Of a stretch of 64,000 nucleotides of DNA, positions 24,244 through 32,180 are shown piece after piece; the stretch's first letter is position 1; each line of letters begins with the position of its first letter. The notes beneath the pieces are model-generated. The model was not told where the DNA came from, ran no database searches, and saw only the letters and a program-made list of their open reading frames with translations. A program made the translations under genes and the position numbers. The DNA comes from CAVVNP01 sp963800235 (GTDB lineage: Bacteria > Actinomycetota > Acidimicrobiia > Acidimicrobiales > Iamiaceae). Location of the stretch: assembly GCA_963800235.1 (NCBI GenBank), contig CAWDAD010000003.1, positions 806,001 to 870,000 of the forward strand, written 5' to 3'.

Positions 24244-25587
24244 GTGGACCCGGCCCTCGACCGCACCTACGCGGTGGGCGAGCTGTCGAACGAGCTGTCC
24301 CGGCTGCTCGCCGCCGCCTTCCCGGCCGAGGTCTGGGTGCAGGGCCAGCTCCGCAACCTCAACCGGTCGGCGACCGGCCACGTCTACTTCGACCTGACCG
24401 AGCCCACCGCCCTCGGGGACAAGCCGGCGGCGGTGCTGCCGGTGACGCTGTTCGACGGCGACCGGCGGCTGGTGAACCGCCAGCTCCGGCAGGCCTCCGC
24501 CGCCGTGCGCATGGACGACGGCGTCGAGGCCCGCATCCGGGGCCGGCTGCAGTGGTACGGCGCCGGCGGACGGTTGAGCCTGCGCATGACCGCCATCGAT
24601 CCCGCCTACACCCTCGGTCGCCTGATCCAGGACCGCGACCGGCTGCTGGCCGTCCTCGAGTCCGAGGGCCTGCTGCGTCGCAACGGGCTGCTGCCCCTGC
24701 CGCCGGTCCCCCTCGCCGTCGGGCTGGTGACCAGCGCCGGCAGCGCCGCCCACGCCGACTTCCTGCACGAGCTGGAGGCCAGCGGCCTGGGCTGGCGGGT
24801 CACGCTGGTCGACGCCCGCACGCAGGGCGAGGCGGCCCCCGCCGCCGTCGCCGACGCGCTGCGCACCCTGGCCGGACGCCGGGTCGACGTGGTGGCCCTG
24901 GTCCGCGGTGGCGGCTCCCGCACCGACCTGGCCTGCTTCGACCGCGAGGTCGTGGCCCGCACCATCGCCGGCCTCGACGTGCCGGTGGTGACCGGCATCG
25001 GCCACGAGGTCGACACCTCCGTCGCCGACGTGGTCGCCCACACCTCGGCCAAGACCCCCACCGCCTGCGCCGCCCTGCTGGTCGAGCGGGTGCGCCGGTT
25101 CGCCATCGACGTCGAGGGGGCCTGGGCCGCCATCACCGCCCGGGCCGACCGCCGGCTGGGCGAGGCCGAGCGGCGAACCGTCGACGCCGCCGTGCGGGCC
25201 CGTCGCTCGACCCGGGGCGCGCTGGCGGTGGCCGCCTCGGGCGGCGAACGGGCCGAGGCCCGGCTCCGGAGGCTGGCCGCGGTGGCGCCCGAGCGGGCCG
25301 CGGCGCGGCTCGGGACGGTCGGCGTCGACCTCGACCGGTCGGCGGGGCGCACCCTGGTCGCCGCCGGGCATCGCCTGGACCTGGCCGCCGCCACCGTGGC
25401 CGGGGCCGACCCCGAGCGGGTCCTGGCGCGGGGCTGGTCGCTCGTGCGCCGGGCCGACGGCGCCCTGGTGCGCTCGACCGCCGACGCCCGTCCCGGCGAC
25501 GCCCTGTCGGTCACCGTGACCGACGGCCGGTTCGCCGCCGAGGTCGTCGATCCCGTGGACCAGACTGGCGACCGCCATGGAACCTGA
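24244..25587 (+). CDS. xseA: Exodeoxyribonuclease VII large subunit
   Basis: 447 residues, GTG start. N-terminal OB-fold: YAVGELSNELSRLL, VWVQGQLRNLNRSATGHVYF. The catalytic region follows: GLVTSAGSAAHADFLHEL, a GGGSRTDLACFDREVVARTI block with the conserved GGGS(R)xxDL, VVTGIGHEVDTSVADVVAHT and KTPTACAALLVE. The C-terminal helical region is shorter than in E. coli. With XseB it degrades single-stranded DNA from both ends. It overlaps xseB by 11 nt. Confidence 0.93.
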   Translation: MDPALDRTYAVGELSNELSRLLAAAFPAEVWVQGQLRNLNRSATGHVYFDLTEPTALGDKPAAVLPVTLFDGDRRLVNRQLRQASAAVRMDDGVEARIRGRLQWYGAGGRLSLRMTAIDPAYTLGRLIQDRDRLLAVLESEGLLRRNGLLPLPPVPLAVGLVTSAGSAAHADFLHELEASGLGWRVTLVDARTQGEAAPAAVADALRTLAGRRVDVVALVRGGGSRTDLACFDREVVARTIAGLDVPVVTGIGHEVDTSVADVVAHTSAKTPTACAALLVERVRRFAIDVEGAWAAITARADRRLGEAERRTVDAAVRARRSTRGALAVAASGGERAEARLRRLAAVAPERAAARLGTVGVDLDRSAGRTLVAAGHRLDLAAATVAGADPERVLARGWSLVRRADGALVRSTADARPGDALSVTVTDGRFAAEVVDPVDQTGDRHGT

Positions 25588-26035
25588 TCCGGGCACCGAC
25601 CCGCCGTCCTACCGGGCCGCCGCCGAGGAGCTCGAGCAGATCCTCTCGGACCTCGACGACGACCACCTCGACGTCGACGTGCTGGCCGGCAAGGTCCGGC
25701 GGGCGTCCCGGCTGATCGCCTTCTGCCGGGACCGCATCAGCGCCGCCCGGATGGAGGTCGAGCAGGTGGTCGCCGACCTGGACCCGCCGTCGCAGCCGGT
25801 GCGGTCGGCCGAGCCGGCCTGGCCGTCGGCCCCGACCGGCGACGACGCCCCCACCCGGCTGGCCGACGACCGGACCGGGGGTGGCCGGGACGACGACGGG
25901 GACGACCCGACGCTGGTGACGGAGATCGACCGGACCGCAGCGGCGAGCTCGAGCGAGGACGACCCCACCCTGCTGGCCGACCGGCCGGTCAGGACCAGCG
26001 ATCGATCAGATCCACCAGCTCCGGCAGGGAGCTGA
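25577..26035 (+). CDS. xseB: Exodeoxyribonuclease VII small subunit with a long acidic tail
   Basis: Residues about 11-70 match XseB (YRAAAEELEQILSDLDDD, VDVLAGKVRRASRLIAFCRD), the helical-hairpin subunit that binds XseA. At 152 residues it is nearly twice the usual length: the second half is a low-complexity acidic tail in which DDPTLV and DDPTLL recur. The role of the tail is unknown. The gene overlaps xseA by 11 nt upstream and runs 47 nt into the convergent HAD gene, which is part of why the tail is so long. Confidence 0.85.
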   Translation: MEPDPGTDPPSYRAAAEELEQILSDLDDDHLDVDVLAGKVRRASRLIAFCRDRISAARMEVEQVVADLDPPSQPVRSAEPAWPSAPTGDDAPTRLADDRTGGGRDDDGDDPTLVTEIDRTAAASSSEDDPTLLADRPVRTSDRSDPPAPAGS

Positions 26036-26702
26036 TGGTGGCGTCGGGCTCGGCCGGGCCCGACGGCACGTCGCCGTTCGGGCGCAGCACCGCTCGCATG
26101 CCGACCGCCTTGGCCCCACCGATGTCGTCGAGCGGCCGGTCGCCGACGAAGACCGCGTCGACCGGCTCGATCGGCGCGCCGTTCGACACCGCCCGCAGGG
26201 CCGCCCCGAAGGTCGAGGGGTGCGGCTTCATGTGGCTCAGCTCGCTGGTGTAGAGCCGGGCGTCGAGCAGCTCGACCAGCCCGTCCCGGGCCAGCAGCTC
26301 CTCGTGGAAGCGGCGGGGCCAGTGGGTGTTCGAGAGCAGCCCGGTGCGGAGGCCTCGCGCCCGCAGGGTCCGCAGCACCTCGCCGGCGTCGGGGTCGTGC
26401 TGCAGGTGCCGGGACCAGTCGTCCAGGTGGTGGTCGGCGACCTCGGCCACCACCGCGTCGACCACGTCGAGCCCGAGCTCGTCGGCCGCCAGGGCGATGA
26501 TGTCGGCGAGGGTGCCGCTCTCCTGGGTCGTCGTCGTCCGCTCCCAGAGCTGCTGCTCGACCCGCAGCAGGGCCTCGGCCGCCGCCTCGGGCGCGTCGGG
26601 GTGCAGACGGGCGGCTGCGCCCCGCCAGAGGTCGAGCAGGTCGACCGAGGCGAACGGGGTCAGGGTGCCGCCCCAGTCGAAGATCACCGCCCGCACCGGC
26701 AT
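25989..26702 (-). CDS. HAD-superfamily hydrolase
   Basis: 237 residues. Motif I is VIFDWGGTLTPF; the usual DxD nucleophile motif reads DWGGT, as in several HAD-IA proteins where the second Asp is replaced. Motif II is near RTGLLSNTHWP, motif III Lys in SHMKPHPSTFGAAL, and motif IV VFVGDRPLDDIGGAKAVGM. A helical cap lies between I and II. The substrate, probably a small phosphate ester, is unknown. A TACCGT box 6 nt before the ATG suggests a leaderless transcript. It overlaps the end of xseB by 47 nt. Confidence 0.85.
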   Translation of the reverse strand: MPVRAVIFDWGGTLTPFASVDLLDLWRGAAARLHPDAPEAAAEALLRVEQQLWERTTTTQESGTLADIIALAADELGLDVVDAVVAEVADHHLDDWSRHLQHDPDAGEVLRTLRARGLRTGLLSNTHWPRRFHEELLARDGLVELLDARLYTSELSHMKPHPSTFGAALRAVSNGAPIEPVDAVFVGDRPLDDIGGAKAVGMRAVLRPNGDVPSGPAEPDATISSLPELVDLIDRWS

Positions 26703-26708
26703 GGGGCC

Positions 26709-26714
26709 ACGGTA
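26709..26714 (-). promoter_or_regulatory. -10 element (TACCGT) of the HAD gene
   Basis: Minus-strand TACCGT ends 6 nt before the ATG at 26702. Confidence 0.45.
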
Positions 26715-26761
26715 CCGGCGCGGTCCCCTGCGGCCCGTCGTCGCAGGTGCGACACGCGAAC

Positions 26762-29095
26762 ATGGCCGACATCGCCGACGTCAGACGACTGCCCGCCGCG
26801 CTGGCCGTGGCCCTCCTGGCCCTGACCGCCGGCCTGGCGGTGGCGCCGGCGGCGATCGGCGCGCCGGGGTCTTCCCGGTCGCCGGGCGCACCCGGGGCGA
26901 CGCGGGTCCAGAGCCCCGACGTGCAGGTCGCGGCCGGCTGGGAGGGGCGGGCCCGACCCGGGCGGCTGCTCCCGGTCCGGGTGACGCTGTCGGGGGCGGC
27001 GGCGTCGAGCGACGAGGTCGACGTGCGGGTGCAGTCCGGCAACGGCGGGGTGACCACGACCCGTACCGCACCGACCCGCAAGGGGGCGACCGCCCGGGCC
27101 ACCGTGGTGGTGAGCGCGCCCCGCGACGTCGGCGCCTTCACGGTGTCGGTCACCGCCCACCACGGTGGTCGCAGCACCACGACCGACGCCAGCGTCGAGC
27201 CGGCCGGCGACGAGGAGCTGGTCGGCGTGCTGCCCGTCCTCGCCCGTCAGGCGCCGCCTCCCGCCACCGAGCCGCTGTCGGTGCCCATCGGGAACGCCCG
27301 GTTCACCACCGTCGACCTGCCGACCCTGGCCGTCGTCGGCTCGATCGAGCCCCTCGGCACCCTGGCGGCCAACGGGCTCGAGCTGGCCTCCCTCACCGCC
27401 CCCCAGCGCACGAACCTGCTCGCCTGGCTGGCCAAGGGCGGGCGGCTCCTCGTCGACGAGGTCGACGGCCCCATCTCCGGCCTGCCGACCGCCTGGCAGC
27501 CGTCCCGGGCCCGACCCCGGGTCCCGGCCGGGCTGGGCGAGGTCCGCCTGACCGCCAAGCGGCTGGCCCTCGGCGGCTGGTCGGGCGCCATCGAGCCGAC
27601 GCCGACGGTCAGCCCGGCCGACCCCGACATCGTCACCTCGGCCTTCCCCGGCGGCCCCGTGAGCCAGGCCATCGCCCGCGACAGCGGCCTGCGCATCCCC
27701 TCGCTCGGCTCGGTGCTCGCCTTCCTGCTGGGGTACGTGCTGCTGGCCGGGCCGATCACCTTCCTCGTGCTGCACCGCCTGCACCGGGCCGAGCTGGCGT
27801 GGGTCGTGGTGCCCCTGCTGGCCGTCGGCTTCACCGTCGGCGGCTGGTACATCGGCGGGCAGGCCCGGGAGAACACCCGCACCGCCTACAGCGCGGCCAC
27901 CGTCGAGACCCCCGGGGTCGACCTCGACCTCGGCTTCGTCGGCGTGCTGTCACGGCAGGGCGGCGACCGCTCGATCGGGTTCCCGACCGGGTGGTGGGGC
28001 GGCAACGTGGCCAACGAGCTCTACGGCCCGGCCGAGGCTCCGGTGACCACCACGGTCGGCGACGCCGGCGTCCGGGCCCAGGTGTCGCTGGTCGGCGGCG
28101 AGTTCGCGGTGCTGAGCGGCCGGGGACCGGCGCCGGTCACCCACCGGCTCGAGCTGACCTCGGCCGCCACCGCCGACGGCTCGGTCCGGGGCACCGTCCG
28201 CAACACCTCGAACCAGCTCCTGCGCCAGGTGGCGGTCTTCGTCGGCGTCCGCAGCGTGCTCGTCGGCGACCTGGCGCCCGGCGCCACCCGCAGCTACACC
28301 GTGCCCGCCGGGCCGGCGGCGCGACCCGCCACCGGCGGATCGGCCACCGGCGGCACCACGACCACGACCGCCACGACCACCGGCCCGACCGGGACCGGCA
28401 CGACCGGCACCGGCCCGGGGGTGGACGGCAGCGGGGCGCCGGTCGGGACCTACTCCTCGCCCGAGTCGCGGGTCTGGCCGACGGCGACGACCCAGACCTT
28501 CGACCAGCGCACGGGTCCGGTCGACCTCGCCCTGTGGGGCGAGGTCACCCGCCAGCTCGGCCCCGACTTCCGCGCCCCCGGTTCGGCGGTGGCCGCCGGC
28601 TGGGCCGACCGGTTGCCGCCCCCCGGGACCGTCAGCCGGATCAGCGGCGCCCAGGGGCGCACCGCGGTCGTGGCCCGCACGCCGGTCGACCCCGGCACGA
28701 CCCTGCCGGGCATCGCCGTCCGGCGCGACCTGCTGCGCGGCCCGTCCTCGACCCCCATCAACGACGCCAACGGGCCCACCGCCGGGGCGGTGTTCCGCTT
28801 CGTGCTGCCGTCGGCCGACGCCGCCCGCCAGCCGGGCTCGCTCGAGCTGTCGGTCCCTGCCACCCTCAGCCGGGTGGACGTGTGGGACGGCACCCGCTGG
28901 GTGACCATGTCGGGCAGCGACGGCACCGGGCAGACGTCGACGCCGGGCGCCGGCGCCCCGGCCTTCGACGGCCCGCCCACCACGGTGGCCCTGCCCCCCA
29001 AGTCGGTGCAGGCCGGGGTGGTCTACGTCCGCATCGCGGTGCGGCTGAACGGGCCGAGCAACAGCACCGCCGAGCTCCTGCTGCAGGGTCGCTGA
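26762..29095 (+). CDS. Large membrane-anchored extracytoplasmic protein of an ABC-2 operon
   Basis: 777 residues from the ATG at 26762 (a GTG at 26747 is possible). A signal peptide or anchor (LAVALLALTAGLAVAPAAIG) leads to an exported region of about 270 residues with beta-rich stretches. One membrane hairpin follows near residues 315-365 (LAFLLGYVLLAGPITFLVLH; WVVVPLLAVGFTVGGWYIGG). The C-terminal 400 residues are Thr/Gly/Ala-rich and beta-like with a TTTTTATTTGPTGTGTTG linker. The family is not characterised; the layout recalls the auxiliary subunits of Gld-type ABC-2 systems. It ends 1 nt before the ABC ATPase start. Confidence 0.7.
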   Translation: MADIADVRRLPAALAVALLALTAGLAVAPAAIGAPGSSRSPGAPGATRVQSPDVQVAAGWEGRARPGRLLPVRVTLSGAAASSDEVDVRVQSGNGGVTTTRTAPTRKGATARATVVVSAPRDVGAFTVSVTAHHGGRSTTTDASVEPAGDEELVGVLPVLARQAPPPATEPLSVPIGNARFTTVDLPTLAVVGSIEPLGTLAANGLELASLTAPQRTNLLAWLAKGGRLLVDEVDGPISGLPTAWQPSRARPRVPAGLGEVRLTAKRLALGGWSGAIEPTPTVSPADPDIVTSAFPGGPVSQAIARDSGLRIPSLGSVLAFLLGYVLLAGPITFLVLHRLHRAELAWVVVPLLAVGFTVGGWYIGGQARENTRTAYSAATVETPGVDLDLGFVGVLSRQGGDRSIGFPTGWWGGNVANELYGPAEAPVTTTVGDAGVRAQVSLVGGEFAVLSGRGPAPVTHRLELTSAATADGSVRGTVRNTSNQLLRQVAVFVGVRSVLVGDLAPGATRSYTVPAGPAARPATGGSATGGTTTTTATTTGPTGTGTTGTGPGVDGSGAPVGTYSSPESRVWPTATTQTFDQRTGPVDLALWGEVTRQLGPDFRAPGSAVAAGWADRLPPPGTVSRISGAQGRTAVVARTPVDPGTTLPGIAVRRDLLRGPSSTPINDANGPTAGAVFRFVLPSADAARQPGSLELSVPATLSRVDVWDGTRWVTMSGSDGTGQTSTPGAGAPAFDGPPTTVALPPKSVQAGVVYVRIAVRLNGPSNSTAELLLQGR

Positions 29096-29096
29096 C

Positions 29097-30248
29097 GTGA
29101 GCGCGGTGCCCACCCGACCCCCGTCCACCGAGGGCGGCCGCCCCGGACCCGGTGGCGGCCCGTCCCGACACCGCGACCCCGCCGTCGTCACGAGGGGGTT
29201 GACCAAGCGCTACGGCGAGCTGGTCGCGGTCGACGACCTGGACCTGCACATCGAGGCCGGGAGCGTCTTCGGGCTGATCGGGCCCAACGGCGCCGGCAAG
29301 ACGACGACCTTCGCCATGCTGGCCTCGCTCCTCACCCCCACCGCCGGCGACGTCCGGGTCCTGGGGGTCGATCCCACCCGCCACCCGTACGACCTGCGGC
29401 CCCGCCTCGGGTACGTGCCCGACGTGCTCGGCCTCTACGACAACACCCGGGTCGACGAGTACCTGCGCTTCTTCGCGGCGGCCTACGACCTGCCCAAGAA
29501 GCGGTGGGGCGCCGCCGTCGACCGGGTGCTGCAGCTGGCCGAGCTGACCGATCGCCGCCGGTCGATGGTGAACACCCTGTCCCGGGGCATGAAGCAGCGG
29601 CTCAGCCTGGGCCGGGCGCTGCTGCACGATCCCGACCTGCTCATCCTCGACGAGCCGGCGTCGGGCCTCGACCCTCGAGCCCGGGTCGACCTGCGCCGCC
29701 TGCTCGACCAGCTCCGGGGCGAGGGCAAGACCATCGTCATCAGCTCCCACATCCTCGCCGAGCTCGAGGACCTGTGCGACGAGGTGGCGATCCTGCGGCG
29801 GGGCCAGCTCCTCGCCGACGGGCCACCCCGCCGCATCCTCGAGCAGCTCGGCGGCTCCCGGCAGATCCGGGTCCGGCTGGAGGGCGGCGCCGCCCGCACC
29901 GTCACCGTGTCGAACGAGTCCCACCAGCGCGACCTGCTGCGCCGGCTGGTCGACGAGGGCCTCCCGGTGGTCGAGTACACCCACGTCGAGGCCGGGCTGG
30001 AGGCGCTGTTCCTGCGCCTGACCGCCGACCCGGACGAGGGTGGCGCCGAGCCCGGGGCCGACGCGCTGGCGGCCGCCCTCGACCGGACCGACCCGAACGT
30101 CGCCGCACCGACGGGTGAGGACGCCGAGGGCCTCGACGGGAAGCGCGGCGGGCGGCGCGCGGAGGGCGGGGACCGCGGCGAGGGGGACGGCGCCGGAGCG
30201 GCGCGACGTGGGCGCCGGCTCCGACGATCGAAGCGGGCCCACCGGTGA
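29097..30248 (+). CDS. ABC-2 type transporter ATP-binding protein
   Basis: 383 residues, GTG start 1 nt after the previous stop. Full ABC ATPase: Walker A GPNGAGKTTTF, Q-loop region GYVPDVLGLYDNTRVDEYLR, signature LSRGMKQRLSLGRAL, Walker B LLILDEPASGLDPRARVDL and switch His in VISSHILAELEDLCDEV. The last hundred residues are an unusual Gly/Arg/Asp-rich tail rather than the short end seen in most family members. It powers the permease encoded next, with which it overlaps as TGATG. Confidence 0.9.
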   Translation: MSAVPTRPPSTEGGRPGPGGGPSRHRDPAVVTRGLTKRYGELVAVDDLDLHIEAGSVFGLIGPNGAGKTTTFAMLASLLTPTAGDVRVLGVDPTRHPYDLRPRLGYVPDVLGLYDNTRVDEYLRFFAAAYDLPKKRWGAAVDRVLQLAELTDRRRSMVNTLSRGMKQRLSLGRALLHDPDLLILDEPASGLDPRARVDLRRLLDQLRGEGKTIVISSHILAELEDLCDEVAILRRGQLLADGPPRRILEQLGGSRQIRVRLEGGAARTVTVSNESHQRDLLRRLVDEGLPVVEYTHVEAGLEALFLRLTADPDEGGAEPGADALAAALDRTDPNVAAPTGEDAEGLDGKRGGRRAEGGDRGEGDGAGAARRGRRLRRSKRAHR

Positions 30249-31123
30249 TGCGCACCAACCCGGTCCTGGCCCGCGAGCTGCGGGTGCGGATGCGCGGCGC
30301 CCGAGCGGCGCTGATGCTCACCATCTACCTGCTGGTGCTGTGCGTGGTCGTGTGGCTCACCTACCAGGCCAAGACCGGCACCGCCGACCTGTTCAGCGCC
30401 CCGGCCGCCACCCAGACCGCCTCCATCGGGCGGGCCATGTTCCAGTGGGTCGTCTTCTTCCTGACCCTGCTCGTGTTCTTCATCGTCCCCGCCCTCACCG
30501 CCGGGACGGTGGCCGGGGAGCGGGAGCGCCAGACGCTGGTCCCGCTCCAGGTCACCCTGCTCCGGCCCCGCTCCATCGTGCTCGGCAAGCTGGGCGCGGC
30601 GATCGCCTTCCTGGTCCTGCTGCTCGTGGCGTCGCTGCCGCTGCTGACCGTCACCTACGTCATCGGCGGGGTCACCATCGCCCAGGTGGTCGCCGCCGAG
30701 GGCGCCGTGCTCGGCGTCGGCCTGGTCCTGGCCGCCATCTCCCTGGCCTGCTCGGCCTTCTTCAGCCGGGTCCAGACCGCCACCGTCGCCGCCTACGCCC
30801 TGGTGGTGCTGCTCGTCGGCGGCAGCTTCGTGGCCTACGTGGGCGGCGGGATCGTCGACAAGGCCCGCGGCCACGACCCCGCCCACCCGCCGCGCGAGGT
30901 GCTGGTCGTCAACCCGCTCATGGCCACCGCCGACGTGGTGGCGGACCGGCGCATCGGGCCGCTGTCGGTCGACTCGCCGTTCAACGGGCTCCACCAGATC
31001 GGCAACCGGACCGGGAGCCGGAAGATCTGGCCGGTCGCCTTTCCCACCCTGGCCGGCATCGGGCTGATCGCGCTGGTCGTCGCCGGTCGCCGCCTGCGGA
31101 CCCCGGCCGAGCACGAGCGCTGA
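30248..31123 (+). CDS. ABC-2 type transporter permease
   Basis: 291 residues; ATG overlaps the ATPase stop as TGATG (a GTG 3 nt upstream is also in frame). Six or so membrane helices: LMLTIYLLVLCVVVWLTYQ, WVVFFLTLLVFFIVPALTAG, AIAFLVLLLVASLPLLTVTY, and later pairs. The cytoplasmic TVAGERERQTLVPLQVTLLR loop is typical of ABC-2 permeases (GExExGTLxxL). Together with the two upstream genes it forms a complete exporter or assembly system of unknown substrate. Repeat copy C begins 16 nt after the stop. Confidence 0.87.
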   Translation: MRTNPVLARELRVRMRGARAALMLTIYLLVLCVVVWLTYQAKTGTADLFSAPAATQTASIGRAMFQWVVFFLTLLVFFIVPALTAGTVAGERERQTLVPLQVTLLRPRSIVLGKLGAAIAFLVLLLVASLPLLTVTYVIGGVTIAQVVAAEGAVLGVGLVLAAISLACSAFFSRVQTATVAAYALVVLLVGGSFVAYVGGGIVDKARGHDPAHPPREVLVVNPLMATADVVADRRIGPLSVDSPFNGLHQIGNRTGSRKIWPVAFPTLAGIGLIALVVAGRRLRTPAEHER

Positions 31124-31138
31124 GGCTCCTCCCCGGTA

Positions 31139-31182
31139 TCTCGGGACAAGGATCGCGTGGACGCGCGCTCCTTGTCCCGAGA
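31139..31182. repeat. 44-bp palindromic intergenic repeat, copy C
   Basis: The best-formed copy: TCTCGGGACAAGGA (31139-31152) and TCCTTGTCCCGAGA (31169-31182) pair perfectly over 14 bp, with a 16-nt loop that itself contains CGCG-TGGA-CGCG. It lies 16 nt after the ABC-2 permease and 68 nt before the next co-directional gene. Confidence 0.78.
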
Positions 31183-31235
31183 AGCGCGTGGGTCGGGGCG
31201 GGCGGGTGGCTTCCGGGGGCCACCGGCCGGTTGAG

Positions 31236-31241
31236 TAGCGT
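31236..31241 (+). promoter_or_regulatory. -10 element (TAGCGT) of the sugar epimerase
   Basis: TAGCGT ends 8 nt before the ATG at 31250. Confidence 0.45.
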
Positions 31242-31249
31242 GGCGCCCG

Positions 31250-32173
31250 ATGCTGACCTTGGTGACCGGGGGGGCCGGGTTCATCGGCTCGAACATCGTC
31301 GACGCGCTGCTGGCCCGGGGCGACGAGGTCCGGGTGATCGACGACCTGTCGTCCGGCTTCCCCGAGAACGTCGATGACCGCGCCGAGCTGATCGAGGGCT
31401 CGATCACCGACACCGACCTGCTGACCAAGGCCTGCGACGGGGTCGAGGTGGTCTTCCACCAGGCCGCCCTCCGGTCGGTCTTCCGCTCCGTCGAGCACCC
31501 CCTGCCCTCCGACGAGGTGAACACCCACGGCACCCTCGGGGTGCTCGAGACGGCCCGACTCGCCGGCGCGCGCCGGGTGGTGTCGGCCAGCTCGAGCAGC
31601 GTGTACGGCGGGGCCGACGTGCGGCCCACGCCCGAGTCCCAGCCCCTGACCCCGCGGTCGCCGTACGCGGTCAGCAAGCTGGCCGGTGAGCACTACTGCC
31701 GGGTCTACGCCGAGCTGTTCGGCCTCGAGACGATCTCGCTGCGGTACTTCAACGTCTACGGGCCGCGCCAGCGACCCGACTCGCAGTACGCCGCCGTCAT
31801 CCCCCTCTTCATCGACGCCCTGCGCACCGCCGACACGCCCGTCGTGCACGGCGACGGGCACCAGAGTCGCGACTTCGCCTTCATCGCCGACGTGGTCGAG
31901 GCCAACCTGCGGGCGGCCACCGCCCCGGCCGAGCGCTGCAGCGGCAAGGCGTACAACATCGCCGGCGGCGGCGAGCACTCGCTGCTCGACCTGCTCGACA
32001 TGCTCGGCCGCATCATCGGGGTGCGGCCCGAGCCGCAGCACGTCGACCCCCGCCCCGGCGACGTGCGCCACACCGAGGCCGACATCGGCGCCGCCGCCCG
32101 CGACCTCGGCTACTCGCCGGCCATCAGCTTCGACGAGGGGCTTCGCCGCACCGTCGACTGGTTCTCGCGCTGA
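31250..32173 (+). CDS. NAD-dependent nucleotide-sugar epimerase (extended SDR)
   Basis: 307 residues. Rossmann motif VTGGAGFIGSNIVDALL, then VIDDLSSG, FHQAALRSVFRSVEHPL with the SDR pattern, catalytic SSSSVYG and YAVSKLAGEHYCRVY (YxxxK), and RYFNVYGPRQRPDSQYAAVI. This pattern fits UDP-glucose/UDP-N-acetylglucosamine 4-epimerases of the WbpP/GalE type. The sugar is not certain. It opens a two-gene unit with a DegT aminotransferase 7 nt downstream, so the pair probably makes an amino sugar for the cell surface. Confidence 0.88.
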   Translation: MLTLVTGGAGFIGSNIVDALLARGDEVRVIDDLSSGFPENVDDRAELIEGSITDTDLLTKACDGVEVVFHQAALRSVFRSVEHPLPSDEVNTHGTLGVLETARLAGARRVVSASSSSVYGGADVRPTPESQPLTPRSPYAVSKLAGEHYCRVYAELFGLETISLRYFNVYGPRQRPDSQYAAVIPLFIDALRTADTPVVHGDGHQSRDFAFIADVVEANLRAATAPAERCSGKAYNIAGGGEHSLLDLLDMLGRIIGVRPEPQHVDPRPGDVRHTEADIGAAARDLGYSPAISFDEGLRRTVDWFSR

Positions 32174-32180
32174 ACCGGCG

